Source: Tuwongella immobilis
GTDB taxonomy: Bacteria; Planctomycetota; Planctomycetia; Gemmatales; Gemmataceae
Direction: 5' to 3'
NCBI RefSeq assembly: GCF_901538355.1
Contig: NZ_LR593887.1
Location: 4,316,920-4,380,919 of the forward strand
Length of the DNA stretch: 64,000 nucleotides
Shown in pieces: positions 49,807 through 58,863 of this stretch (position 1 is the first letter of the stretch; each line of letters starts with the position of its first letter). The position numbers and the translations under genes were made by a program. The notes below the pieces were generated by a model that was not told the DNA's origin, did not search any database, and saw only the letters and a list, made by a program, of their open reading frames with translations.

Positions 49807-52563
49807 ATGCGGAAGCCATCGCCGATCTTTCGGGTGCGTTGGACGTTGCAACTTCGTGGGCCGCTGATGATGCCGCCGTTGCCGCATGCCGTGCTGTATG
49901 CACTGCTGTGCGAAACCAACCGCGACGACGGGAAACCGCAACTGCCCAGCAATCTGCTGCTCGATGCTCCCGAGCGATCGCGTCCGGAAATGGAGGCCGG
50001 CGAATGCTATTCGTTCGGGGCGACGCTTGTGGATGCCGATCCGCAGCAAGGGAGCCGCCGCTTGTGGGCAATCACCGAGGCGTTGGCGCAACTCGGGCAG
50101 ACGGTGCCCGCGAAGCCGGTGCATCTGGGCGGGAATTTCGATCTGGTCGAAGTCCGCGATTGCGCTTGGAATCGGAACCTGCAGCCGGGCGAGGCGTTTC
50201 AGCCGCTTTCCATGCTGACGATGATGCTGGAATCGCTGCATTTGCAATCGCCGACGGTGACATTGCATTTCCACAGTCCGTTGCGGTTGGCGCGGCCCAA
50301 TTCGGAAGCGCGACCGGGGCACGAATATGCGGACGCCGATTGGTTCCATGCCGGGCAGTTGTTGCGGGCGGTGCAAAAGCGCGTGATGGCGCTCGGGCTG
50401 ATGCCGGCGGATCAGCCGACCTTTGAGGATTCGGCCATCGCGTTGCGTCGCAACCGCTTGCACTGGCTGGATTTGGAATACGGCAACTCCGATCGGCGGC
50501 GGGCGCTGGGTGGTGCGCTCGGTCGCGTGGAATTGCTGGTGCCCGATGCCAAGGCGCGGGAAGCATTGGTCTGGGGGCAGTATGCGCGGGTTGGCAGCAA
50601 TGTGAATTTCGGGTTCGGGAATTATCGCATCGAGGAACTCGGGCCGGATGAGCATGCCTGCGATCGGGCGGTGCCGTTGTTGCATGCCGCCCTGCGAGAT
50701 GCGGATCTGCCCAACGCCATTGCCATCAGCAAAGCCCCGGAACAGGCGACGCTCGAAGCGGCTGCGGCAGCCCGCGATGGGGACTACTCCCCTGCTCCGC
50801 TGCAAGCGCTGACCATCACCGACCCGGATGGCCAACCCCGTCGATTGGGCATTCCGATTGCGCGGGATCGGGCCTTGCAACGGGCGATTCTCGGACGCTT
50901 GAGCCGCCCGGTGGATCTGCTGTTGGAAGCATCATCGTTCGCCTGGCGGCGTGGATTCAGTCGAGAATCGGCGGCCAAACGGATTCAACGGCTCTACCGC
51001 GAGGGATGGGCATATGCCGTGCATGCGGATTTCGACCGCTTCTTCGATTCCATCTCGCTGACCTTGTTGGCCGACCGATTGGAAGCCTGGCTGGGCGACC
51101 GTGCCACCACCGAATTGATCCTGCGCTTGCTCGCGCCCAGCGCGGATTTCGCGGCACCGCCCCCGCGCGCCCTGCCGGATGGCTTGCCGACCGGTGCCCC
51201 GTTGTCGCCGTTGTTGGCCAACTTGCTGCTGGATCACTTCGATGAATCGGTGCGTCGGGCGGGCGGCGAATTGGTGCGATACGCGGATGATTTCCTGATT
51301 CTCACGCATACCATCGCGGAAGCGGAGCAGATGCTGGCATTGGCGCATCATCTGGCGGGGTCGCTGCAATTGCGATTGAACGACGATGCGAAGATTCTCG
51401 ATCTGGGCGAGCCGTTCCGCTTCCTCGGCTTCGATTTCCAGGAACAGGGCACCTGGCAACTGCAATCCTCCGATGGGCCGGTGGAAGTGCCGGATCTCGG
51501 CTGGCGGCAAGCGCGGCGCGAACCGCCGACACTGCATCCTCCATTGCCGGGCGAATCCGAACCACCGCCACCGATTCGCGCGGTGGTGCTGGGGGCGGAA
51601 GTGCAATCGGCGGATGTCGTGGGCGAGGAGTTGCAGATTCGCCGAGAGTTGCTGCCGCAAGTGGAACGGATTCCGCTGGCCGGATTGGAGCAGGTGCTCA
51701 CCGTCGGCCCGATTCCCTGGACCAGCGACGCCCTGGGCAAGCTGCTGCACGCGGAAGTGCCCGTGCAACTGCTCTCCGCCAGCGGCTGGCCATTGGGCGA
51801 ACTGCGCCCCGAAGATGCCGATCTCGAACATCCCGAAGTGCTGCTGGCACAAGCGGATGCGGTGCGTAATCCCACCATTGCACTGGGAATCGCCCGCGTG
51901 TTGGTGCGTGCGAAGATTCGCAACTTTGCCACGCTTTGGGAAGCGCTGGATGCCGAATCGACCGAAGTTCCGCAACGGCTGCGGGCCTGGGCCAACGATG
52001 CGGAACAGGCGCAATCGCTGGAATCGCTGCGCGGGGTGGAAGGGGCGGCGGCCGCGCATTGGTATCGCCATTGGCGGCGGTTTCTGGGTCGCGGCTTCAG
52101 CTTCCCCGGTCGCGTCGCCCCGGATGCCTCCGATCCGGTGAATGTGATGCTCAACATCGCCCATTCGCAATGGTATCGCCAGGCACGGGCTGCCGCACGC
52201 ATGGCCGGTTTGTCCCCCGGTTTGGGCTTCCTGCACAGCAGCGATCGCCGATACGCATCCCTGGCCGCCGATCTGCAAGAGCCGTTCCGCCATGTGGTGG
52301 AACGCGCCGTCTTGCAGGCCACCCGGATGTTGAAGCGAAGTCAATTCGTCGAACGCAGCGATGGCCCGCACAAGCTGCACCTGGAACATCGGGCCGGGCT
52401 GCGCTTCCACGCATTGCTGCAACGCAGTCTGTTGGTTGGTGTCGTCGCTCGGGGCCAAACCGAACCTCGGGCCTGGATTCATCAACTGCTGGCAACCGCC
52501 CGCAGTTTGCGTCGTCACCTGCTGAGTCCTCAAACTCCCTTCGAGGCATTTGAACACGCATGA
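49807..52563 (+). CDS. cas6-RT-cas1: Cas6-reverse transcriptase-Cas1 fusion protein
   Basis: About 918 residues from ATG 49807 (MRKPSPIFRVRWTLQLRGPL); the frame is open to 49510, but that part contains a terminator. Residues 1-285: Cas6, ending in the glycine-rich loop (VGSNVNFGFGNYRIEEL). Residues about 370-560: RT, with HADFDRFFDSI (motif A, about 408), LPTGAPLSPLLANLLL (about 459-475) and YADD at 492-495, all intact. Residues about 590-918: Cas1, with GVEGAAA (E745), GFLH (H810) and ADLQEPFR (D822, E825). Known relatives acquire spacers from RNA as well as DNA, and their Cas6 part cuts pre-crRNA. ATGA overlap with cas2. Confidence 0.95.
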   Translation: MRKPSPIFRVRWTLQLRGPLMMPPLPHAVLYALLCETNRDDGKPQLPSNLLLDAPERSRPEMEAGECYSFGATLVDADPQQGSRRLWAITEALAQLGQTVPAKPVHLGGNFDLVEVRDCAWNRNLQPGEAFQPLSMLTMMLESLHLQSPTVTLHFHSPLRLARPNSEARPGHEYADADWFHAGQLLRAVQKRVMALGLMPADQPTFEDSAIALRRNRLHWLDLEYGNSDRRRALGGALGRVELLVPDAKAREALVWGQYARVGSNVNFGFGNYRIEELGPDEHACDRAVPLLHAALRDADLPNAIAISKAPEQATLEAAAAARDGDYSPAPLQALTITDPDGQPRRLGIPIARDRALQRAILGRLSRPVDLLLEASSFAWRRGFSRESAAKRIQRLYREGWAYAVHADFDRFFDSISLTLLADRLEAWLGDRATTELILRLLAPSADFAAPPPRALPDGLPTGAPLSPLLANLLLDHFDESVRRAGGELVRYADDFLILTHTIAEAEQMLALAHHLAGSLQLRLNDDAKILDLGEPFRFLGFDFQEQGTWQLQSSDGPVEVPDLGWRQARREPPTLHPPLPGESEPPPPIRAVVLGAEVQSADVVGEELQIRRELLPQVERIPLAGLEQVLTVGPIPWTSDALGKLLHAEVPVQLLSASGWPLGELRPEDADLEHPEVLLAQADAVRNPTIALGIARVLVRAKIRNFATLWEALDAESTEVPQRLRAWANDAEQAQSLESLRGVEGAAAAHWYRHWRRFLGRGFSFPGRVAPDASDPVNVMLNIAHSQWYRQARAAARMAGLSPGLGFLHSSDRRYASLAADLQEPFRHVVERAVLQATRMLKRSQFVERSDGPHKLHLEHRAGLRFHALLQRSLLVGVVARGQTEPRAWIHQLLATARSLRRHLLSPQTPFEAFEHA

Positions 52564-52835
52564 GTCGCTACGTCGCTGCCTACGATATTGCTCGCAACTC
52601 CCGCCGCGATCGTGTCGCCCGCATCCTCCGGGAATATGGCCGCCGGGTGCAACGCAGCGTCTTCGAGATCGACATCGACCCCGAAGACCTCAACGACCTG
52701 CAATTGCGGATCGGATCGCTGCTGGCCCGCGATGACCGCTTCGACTTTTTCCCGATTGATGTGCGATTTCCGCAACGTCGGCTGTCGTGGCAACGAAATC
52801 CCCTTGTCGATTCGTGTGTCATTGTGATAGGATGA
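52560..52835 (+). CDS. cas2: CRISPR-associated Cas2
   Basis: 91 residues, ATG overlapping the fusion gene's stop. SRYVAAYDIARNSRRDRVARILREYGRRVQRSVFEIDIDPEDLNDLQ has the Cas2 beta-alpha-beta start with the conserved D (YDI) and R-rich helix. It forms the central dimer of the Cas1-Cas2 integrase. Confidence 0.93.
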   Translation: MSRYVAAYDIARNSRRDRVARILREYGRRVQRSVFEIDIDPEDLNDLQLRIGSLLARDDRFDFFPIDVRFPQRRLSWQRNPLVDSCVIVIG

Positions 52836-53184
52836 TTGTGTTGGAATGATGGTCTGGGCCAGCGAGCGGCATTGTTACCCTCGACCCGCCCGCACCATCA
52901 CCCCAACACCCGGTTGCATCGCTCGCCATGGTTGTGGTGTCGATGCAACCCCCTGACTCGATCGGTGTTGTCGAGGATGCGGCCACGCCCCCAAATGCCC
53001 GGCGTCCGCGGAAACGACCCACCGCCAAGACCACCGTCTCGCTCCCCAATTTTGGAGCCTCGGTGTTGTCGATGAATCGTTCTTTGACATGTGAATCATT
53101 CCACGCAATCCCAAGATGCGACGCAACCGGTTGCCCCGCAACAACTTGCGTTGATCTTCCGCGATATCACACCGACCCCAGTCG
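52836..53184 (+). promoter_or_regulatory. CRISPR leader region
   Basis: No gene is seen in these 349 bases between cas2 and the first repeat. They contain a 10-bp inverted repeat GGTTGCATCG/CGATGCAACC (52912-52950) and a 13-base direct repeat TCGGTGTTGTCGA at 52962 and 53060. The leader side is fixed by the degenerate last repeat at the far end. These repeats are candidate adaptation or promoter motifs. Confidence 0.7.
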
Positions 53185-54746
53185 GTCCCTTGACTCCCGA
53201 ATCCGGCGAGAATTGAAACGGAGGAGGGTTTTCAACTTCGCCGCCAGCAAGCTGGTCCCTTGACTCCCGAATCCGGCGAGAATTGAAACGAGTCAATGCA
53301 GCCAGTGACGCTTGACGCGCGTCAACGTCCCTTGACTCCCGAATCCGGCGAGAATTGAAACAACTTCCCGACCCGTGTCGACGTCCCAAATTTTCACAGT
53401 CCCTTGACTCCCGAATCCGGCGAGAATTGAAACAGCCACCAGGTGGCTCGGACCGTCTTCCGGACGGTCCCTTGACTCCCGAATCCGGCGAGAATTGAAA
53501 CTGCTCTGCCCAGTAATCTGCTAGGATGCCGAGGTCAGTCCCTTGACTCCCGAATCCGGCGAGAATTGAAACGGAGAATTTTCCCGGACATCGTATCGCG
53601 GCGTCGTCCCTTGACTCCCGAATCCGGCGAGAATTGAAACCCGCCCTGACCGCCGTTGGCCACGACGTTGTTAGTCCCTTGACTCCCGAATCCGGCGAGA
53701 ATTGAAACAAATCACTACCCTGTTCGCCGAGAAGGGTATAGTGTCCCTTGACTCCCGATTCCGGCGAGAATTGAAACTATCCTTCTTGCCGTCCTTCTTG
53801 GGCTCGTCCTGTCCCTTGACTCCCGAATCCGGCGAGAATTGAAACGTCTGGAAGTTCTGCTGCTCGAGGTACGGCAAGTCCCTTGACTCCCGAATCCGGC
53901 GAGAATTGAAACGACGAGATTGTGCCGGGATGCAATCTCGGGCAGTTGTCCCTTGACTCCCGAATCCGGCGAGAATTGAAACTCCATCGGGGTTGAGGGC
54001 AAAGCGCCCTCGCCCGTCCCTTGACTCCCGAATCCGGCGAGAATTGAAACAGCGTCGAAGCGAGTTGGTGCGGTGCCACTTGGTCCCTTGACTCCCGAAT
54101 CCGGCGAGAATTGAAACACTGCGGTCTTGATCTGGTCGCGGTGCGGCATCTGTCCCTTGACTCCCGAATCCGGCGAGAATTGAAACAAATTTCTCTTTCT
54201 GACTGCCCGCGTTGTTGGGGGAAGAGTCCCTTGACTCCCGAATCCGGCGAGAATTGAAACCCAGCCAAGCTCTCCCGAAGTAGAACTAAATGCGTCCCTT
54301 GACTCCCGAATCCGGCGAGAATTGAAACCGCCTTTGGCGGCGAGCTTGTCCGGGTCAACGTCCCTTGACTCCCGAATCCGGCGAGAATTGAAACCGACCC
54401 CCTTTCTCGATGACATCGGCCAGATATGGTCCCTTGACTCCCGAATCCGGCGAGAATTGAAACTGAACGTGGCGCGCGGCTGCGGCCCGTCACTGTTGTC
54501 CCTTGACTCCCGAATCCGGCGAGAATTGAAACGAGCCTATGGAGATTCCAATTATCGGGTCAGGTTCTTAAGTCCCTTGACTCCCGAATCCGGCGAGAAT
54601 TGAAACCCGCCCTGACCGCCGTTGGCCACGACGTTGTTGGTCCCTTGACTCCCGAATCCGGCGAGAATTGAAACTCGGGTTGACCGCGTGTTCCGCCTTC
54701 GTCATCTTGTCGTCCCTTGACTCCCGATTTCGGCGAGAATTGTGAC
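53185..54746 (+). CRISPR. CRISPR array, 23 repeats and 22 spacers
   Basis: The repeat is 35 bases: GTCCCTTGACTCCCG, then AATCC, then GGCGAGAATTGAAAC. The final ATTGAAAC would form the 8-base 5' handle of Cas6-cut crRNAs. Repeat starts: 53185, 53255, 53327, 53399, 53467, 53538, 53606, 53674, 53743, 53811, 53878, 53948, 54016, 54083, 54152, 54226, 54294, 54360, 54429, 54498, 54572, 54640, 54712. Spacers are 31-39 bases. Repeat 9 has one change (GATTCC); the last has GATTTC and ends GTGAC, marking the leader-distal end. Spacers 7 and 21 are nearly identical. Confidence 0.99.
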
Positions 54747-55040
54747 AGCGGTAGGGCGATGATTTCGGCACCGATCATGGTGCTGGGTGGTTCTTGATTT
54801 CGGTGCAACGGATGGCGTGTAAGGGCGGTGCGGAAGGTAGATTCGGCTGGTCAATCGGGTCGGCGGGATTCCGTGGGGCGGAAAACGGCGGCGGATTCGA
54901 CTTCTTGCTACAACCGTGCGGTGAAGCTGGTAAAACGATGCGTACCGATGGCTTGCGTCGATTCGGCGGCGGGCAATTCGGGCCGCGTCGACCTGCAAGG
55001 CAGGCTCACCGACGGCTCACACGGGAAGAAGGATCGGATC

Positions 55041-56063
55041 ATGGTGAAAATTGGCTTGGTCGGCGTGGGGTTCATGGGCTGGATTCATTATCTGGCCGCG
55101 CAGAAATTGACCGGGGCGTCGTTGGTGGCGTTTGCGAGTCGGGATGCCACCAAGCGGGCCGGCGATTGGCGCGGGATTCGTGGCAATTTCGGGCCGCCGG
55201 GCGAGCAAATCGATGTCGCCGGGCTGAAGACCTTCGCCACGTTGGAGGAACTGCTGGCCGATCCGGAAATCGATCTGGTCGATTGCTGCAATCCCACCGG
55301 TGCCCATCCCGAAACCGCGATTGCGGCGCTGCGTGCGGGCAAGCATGTGCTGGTCGAAAAGGCGATTGCGCTGGATGTCGCCGATGCGGATCGCATGCTC
55401 GATGCCGCGAAACAGGCCGGCAAGCTGCTCATGGTCGCGCATGTGCTGCCCTATTTTCCCGAATTTCGCTTCGCGGTGGAAACCGTGCAATCGGGGAAAT
55501 ATGGCAAGCTGATCGCGGCCAACTTCAAGCGGGTCATCTCCCAGCCGGATTGGTCCGCCGCCCATGCCGATGCCGCCGCCACGGGTGGTCCATCGGTCGA
55601 TCTGCACATCCATGACACCCATTTTATCGGCTTGCTGTGCGGGGTGCCGAAGGCGGTCTTTGCCACCGGCATTCCCAATGGGCCGATTATCTCGCATGTC
55701 AACACGACGTACATTTATGGCGACCATGGCCCATCGGTGGCGTGCAGTTCCGGTGCGCTGGCGATGAAGGCCCGCGAATTTGTGCATGGCTACGAAATCT
55801 ATCTGGAACGGGCGACGCTCACCTTTGAATCCGGCGTGCAGCCGCTGACGGTGCTGCATGCGGATGGCAGCCGAGACGTTCCCGCGTTGGGCGATGGCGA
55901 CCCTGTGGGCGCATTCACCGCCGAACTGCAAGCGGCAGTCGATGGCGTGCGAACCGGCCAGATGCCCCCTCTGCTCTCTGGCCAACTCGCCCGCGATGCC
56001 CTGTCGCTGTGCCATCTCGAAAATCAGGCCGTGCGAACCGGACAGATTGTCCCGTTTGCCTGA
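55041..56063 (+). CDS. Gfo/Idh/MocA family oxidoreductase
   Basis: 340 residues from ATG 55041. Rossmann start VKIGLVGVGFMGWIHYLAAQK, then DLVDCCNPTGAHPETAIAALRAGKHVLVEKAIAL (the EKP-like motif reads EKA), and GGPSVDLHIHDTHFIGLLCG in the substrate domain. Probably NAD(P)-dependent sugar oxidoreductase. The 294 bases between the CRISPR end and this start hold nothing recognisable except a GAAGAAGGA ribosome-like site. Confidence 0.88.
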   Translation: MVKIGLVGVGFMGWIHYLAAQKLTGASLVAFASRDATKRAGDWRGIRGNFGPPGEQIDVAGLKTFATLEELLADPEIDLVDCCNPTGAHPETAIAALRAGKHVLVEKAIALDVADADRMLDAAKQAGKLLMVAHVLPYFPEFRFAVETVQSGKYGKLIAANFKRVISQPDWSAAHADAAATGGPSVDLHIHDTHFIGLLCGVPKAVFATGIPNGPIISHVNTTYIYGDHGPSVACSSGALAMKAREFVHGYEIYLERATLTFESGVQPLTVLHADGSRDVPALGDGDPVGAFTAELQAAVDGVRTGQMPPLLSGQLARDALSLCHLENQAVRTGQIVPFA

Positions 56064-56186
56064 TTTCGCGACGATGCCATACTTACCCATTCGCAGGCAA
56101 TCGCCGAAAACTTGAGGAAATTTTCTCCATTTTTCAAAATTGCCTGAAGTTTTCGTCCGATTCTGTCGATTCCTCCGAGAGAAGCG

Positions 56187-57359
56187 ATGCGCTCGGAGGA
56201 TTTGACCATGCTGCACTTCCGAATGATGATTCTGGCGGGAATTTGCCTCAGCGGAGGCTCGGGGTGCTTGCGGCACTTCAACGGCGTCGATGCCCCCACC
56301 ACCGAACAGCTCGCCCGCATGGCGACCCCCTCGCATGGGCATCGCAATCAGGTGCATATCTTCCTGTTCAACGGCCTCGATCCGCTCGAAGCCAGCAACC
56401 TTCGCGGTCTGCAAGAGTATCTCGCCACCGCCGGATACACCAACGCTACCTACGGGCAGATCTTCCATGGCGGGCACTTCACGCAGAAGATTGCCACCCT
56501 GCGGAAAGAGAATCCGAATGTTCGCATCGCGCTGATCGGTCACGATGTCGGGGCATCGACCGCGCTGGGCGTCGCGCAACAACTCGCGGAATCCGGCACC
56601 GCCGCCGATCTGTTGGTGCTGCTGGATGCCAAACAAATTGCCAGCACGATCCAATCCTTGCCACGTCTGCCCGCCGCCAAGGTCGTCAACATTCGTTCGG
56701 AATCGTGGATCATCGAGAGCATCGATGTGCCCAACGCGGAGAATGTCGTGCTGCCACGCACGCTGCACGCGGCGGTGCCCACTCACGCTACCACCGTGCA
56801 AGTGTTGACCGAACGCCTGAATGATCTGGCATGGACTGTTCCGCACAGCGAAACCATCGTCGGGCCGGGATTGCCACTGATGGAGACCGCTCCCACGCCC
56901 CGCCCCGTGGTTGCCACCAGCATCTCCCGCAAAGATCCGAAATGGGGCTTTCTCACTCCGCGCACCGGCGGCGTCTCCCCATTTGATGTGCCAACGGTCG
57001 CTGCTCCACCGGCAATTCCCACGATGCCGACGCCGATGCCGCCCGCAATCGCCACCGAGCCGGGCCGCATGCCAATGGGCATCCCGACCGCCACGCCCGG
57101 CCTACCCGGAATGACGGTGCCGAGCATCACGCCGCCGGCGATCACGCCGATTCCGAACGTCCCCGGTAACGTCCCGACAATCACTCCGCCCGCGATTCCA
57201 ACGGCCGCTCCAACGGTGATCCCGACAGGCAACATCGCCCCGCCGCCCGTGACGCCGTCAACCGTGACGCCGCCGATCATCACACCGCCGACCGATGCGG
57301 ACCTGCCACCGGCGCTGTTACCCAGCGGAATCGGCATCGAACCGCCCCGACTACGGTAA
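56187..57359 (+). CDS. Lipoprotein with alpha/beta-hydrolase-like domain and Pro-rich tail
   Basis: 390 residues. The N-terminus ends in a lipobox (LSGGSGC), so it is likely lipidated. Residues 50-220 have an alpha/beta-hydrolase-like look (VRIALIGHDVGASTALGVAQQLA), with GHDVGA in place of the usual GxSxG, so activity is doubtful. Residues 265-390 are P/T/I-rich repeats (MPTPMPPAIAT, ITPPAITPIP). A second ATG at 56208 is possible. Confidence 0.6.
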   Translation: MRSEDLTMLHFRMMILAGICLSGGSGCLRHFNGVDAPTTEQLARMATPSHGHRNQVHIFLFNGLDPLEASNLRGLQEYLATAGYTNATYGQIFHGGHFTQKIATLRKENPNVRIALIGHDVGASTALGVAQQLAESGTAADLLVLLDAKQIASTIQSLPRLPAAKVVNIRSESWIIESIDVPNAENVVLPRTLHAAVPTHATTVQVLTERLNDLAWTVPHSETIVGPGLPLMETAPTPRPVVATSISRKDPKWGFLTPRTGGVSPFDVPTVAAPPAIPTMPTPMPPAIATEPGRMPMGIPTATPGLPGMTVPSITPPAITPIPNVPGNVPTITPPAIPTAAPTVIPTGNIAPPPVTPSTVTPPIITPPTDADLPPALLPSGIGIEPPRLR

Positions 57360-57417
57360 GTTTGCATCCACATTGGAAAGCGAATAGCCAAAACGAAAAA
57401 AATCTCCGAAATTCTGC

Positions 57418-57446
57418 TTGCAAAAAAATCATGCGGGCGGTATTTT
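57418..57446 (+). promoter_or_regulatory. Candidate sigma70-type promoter for truD
   Basis: TTGCAA and TATTTT separated by exactly 17 bases, about 135 bases upstream of the truD ATG. Four of six match at each box. The remaining 220-base gap shows nothing else. Confidence 0.4.
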
Positions 57447-57580
57447 AGATGGTAGATGGAACGCACTGCGAGCCATCTCCAGATGAGGTCGAGAGATATC
57501 GTTGAATTCGAAACTGAGTGGGCGACGGTTTCGGATTCTGATCTCTCGATCTCTTTTTTTCTTTTTGAGCCTGCCCCTCC

Positions 57581-58762
57581 ATGAAAATCAAGCAATCCCC
57601 CGACGATTTCATCGTCGAAGAACTCACCACCCTCACTCCGCTCTCGGATGGCCCATTCGGCCTGTACCGCCTTCGCAAGACCGGCTGGACGACGCCCGAT
57701 GCGCTCAATCTCGTCTGCCGACGCTGGAAGCTCCCCTGGCAGCGACTCTCCTACGGCGGGCTGAAAGATCGCCATGCGATGACCACGCAGTATTTCACCG
57801 TCGCCAACGGGCCGGCTCGCGGCATCAATCAGCAGAATATCCTCGTCGAGTATCTCGGTCGGGCCGCCGAGCCGTATGATTCCTCGTTCATCAAGGCGAA
57901 TCGCTTTCGCTTGGTGGTGCGGGATCTCCGAGATGATGAGACGAACGCCGCGCAAGCCAAGGCGACGGCGATTCGGCATGTTGGCATCCCGAACTACTTT
58001 GACGATCAGCGGTTCGGTTCGGTCTCCGCCGCCGGGCATTTCATCGCGCGGCATTTGGTACTGGGCGATTTCGAATCCGGGCTGAAGCAAGCGCTCACGT
58101 CGGCTTATGCCTTTGATCGTGCCGAGGCGAAGCGCGAAAAGGCGATTCTCCGACAGCATTGGCGCGATTGGCCGACCTGCAAAAGCAAGCTGGATCGTGG
58201 CAACGCTCGCAGTGTCATCGATTATTTGGTGACGCATCCGGATGATTTTCGCGGGGCATTCGGTCGGATTCGCCCGGAACTCGGCGAGTTGTATCTGTCT
58301 GCGTATCAAAGCCACCTGTGGAATCGCACGTTGGCCGGCTGGATTCGCTCCAAGGTGTCTGGCAGCAGTTTGGGCAGCATTGAGCTGCGAACCGGGCCGC
58401 TGCCGGTGCCGCAATCGGTGCCCGCGCCGCTGTTGCCTGATTGGTTTGGGCTGAATATCCCGCTGCCGTCCGCGCGAATGACCTGGGATGCAGAGGCGAG
58501 TTGGGCACCCGCCATGCAATCGGTGCTGAACGCGGAAGGAATCACGCTCGAACAAATGAAGCTGAAGGGGCTGCGTCGCCCGTATTTCTCCAAGGGGGAA
58601 CGCGCAGCCGTCTATCGGCCCGAAGGGTTCTCCCTCATCGCGGATGATGATGATCGGAATTTCGGCGAACGCAAGTTGACGCTGCAATTCGAGTTACCCC
58701 GAGGCAGCTACGCCACCATGCTCGTGAAGTGTCTGCTGGGCACCTCCGAAGGCTTGGATTGA
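57581..58762 (+). CDS. truD: tRNA pseudouridine(13) synthase TruD
   Basis: 393 residues. KIKQSPDDFIVEEL at the start, LSYGGLKDRHAMTTQ with catalytic Asp63, then the TruD insertion (YFDDQRFGSV...HFIARHLVLGDFESGLKQAL) and the C-terminal core (LYLSAYQSHLWNRTLA, KLTLQFELPRGSYATMLVKCLLG). Length is near the family norm. It modifies U13 in tRNA-Glu. Apparently housekeeping. Confidence 0.93.
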   Translation: MKIKQSPDDFIVEELTTLTPLSDGPFGLYRLRKTGWTTPDALNLVCRRWKLPWQRLSYGGLKDRHAMTTQYFTVANGPARGINQQNILVEYLGRAAEPYDSSFIKANRFRLVVRDLRDDETNAAQAKATAIRHVGIPNYFDDQRFGSVSAAGHFIARHLVLGDFESGLKQALTSAYAFDRAEAKREKAILRQHWRDWPTCKSKLDRGNARSVIDYLVTHPDDFRGAFGRIRPELGELYLSAYQSHLWNRTLAGWIRSKVSGSSLGSIELRTGPLPVPQSVPAPLLPDWFGLNIPLPSARMTWDAEASWAPAMQSVLNAEGITLEQMKLKGLRRPYFSKGERAAVYRPEGFSLIADDDDRNFGERKLTLQFELPRGSYATMLVKCLLGTSEGLD

Positions 58763-58780
58763 TTCGCAAAAGAACCGTAA

Positions 58781-58822
58781 ATGATCCGCAGATCCCCCGA
58801 ATGGGAATCATCTGCGGATCAT
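58781..58822. terminator. 13-bp hairpin between convergent genes
   Basis: ATGATCCGCAGAT pairs with ATCTGCGGATCAT. There is no T run on either side, but its position between truD and the leftward gene suggests bidirectional termination or mRNA 3' protection. Confidence 0.6.
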
Positions 58823-58863
58823 GATTCATGCAATCGCGGTCATTTGTTCGACGCATCGCCGCA

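Noticed and set aside
50932-52557. 541-residue - strand open frame opposite the cas fusion
   Set aside because: No motif, and it mirrors the RT-Cas1 coding strand.
53096-54808. Several - strand and + strand open frames within the CRISPR array (repeating FNSRRIRESRD-like peptides)
   Set aside because: They are translations of the CRISPR repeat read in different frames, not genes.
55017-58687. Two long - strand open frames of about 610 and 630 residues
   Set aside because: They lie opposite the oxidoreductase, lipoprotein and TruD genes, whose motifs are clear; the reverse frames show only GC-driven openness.
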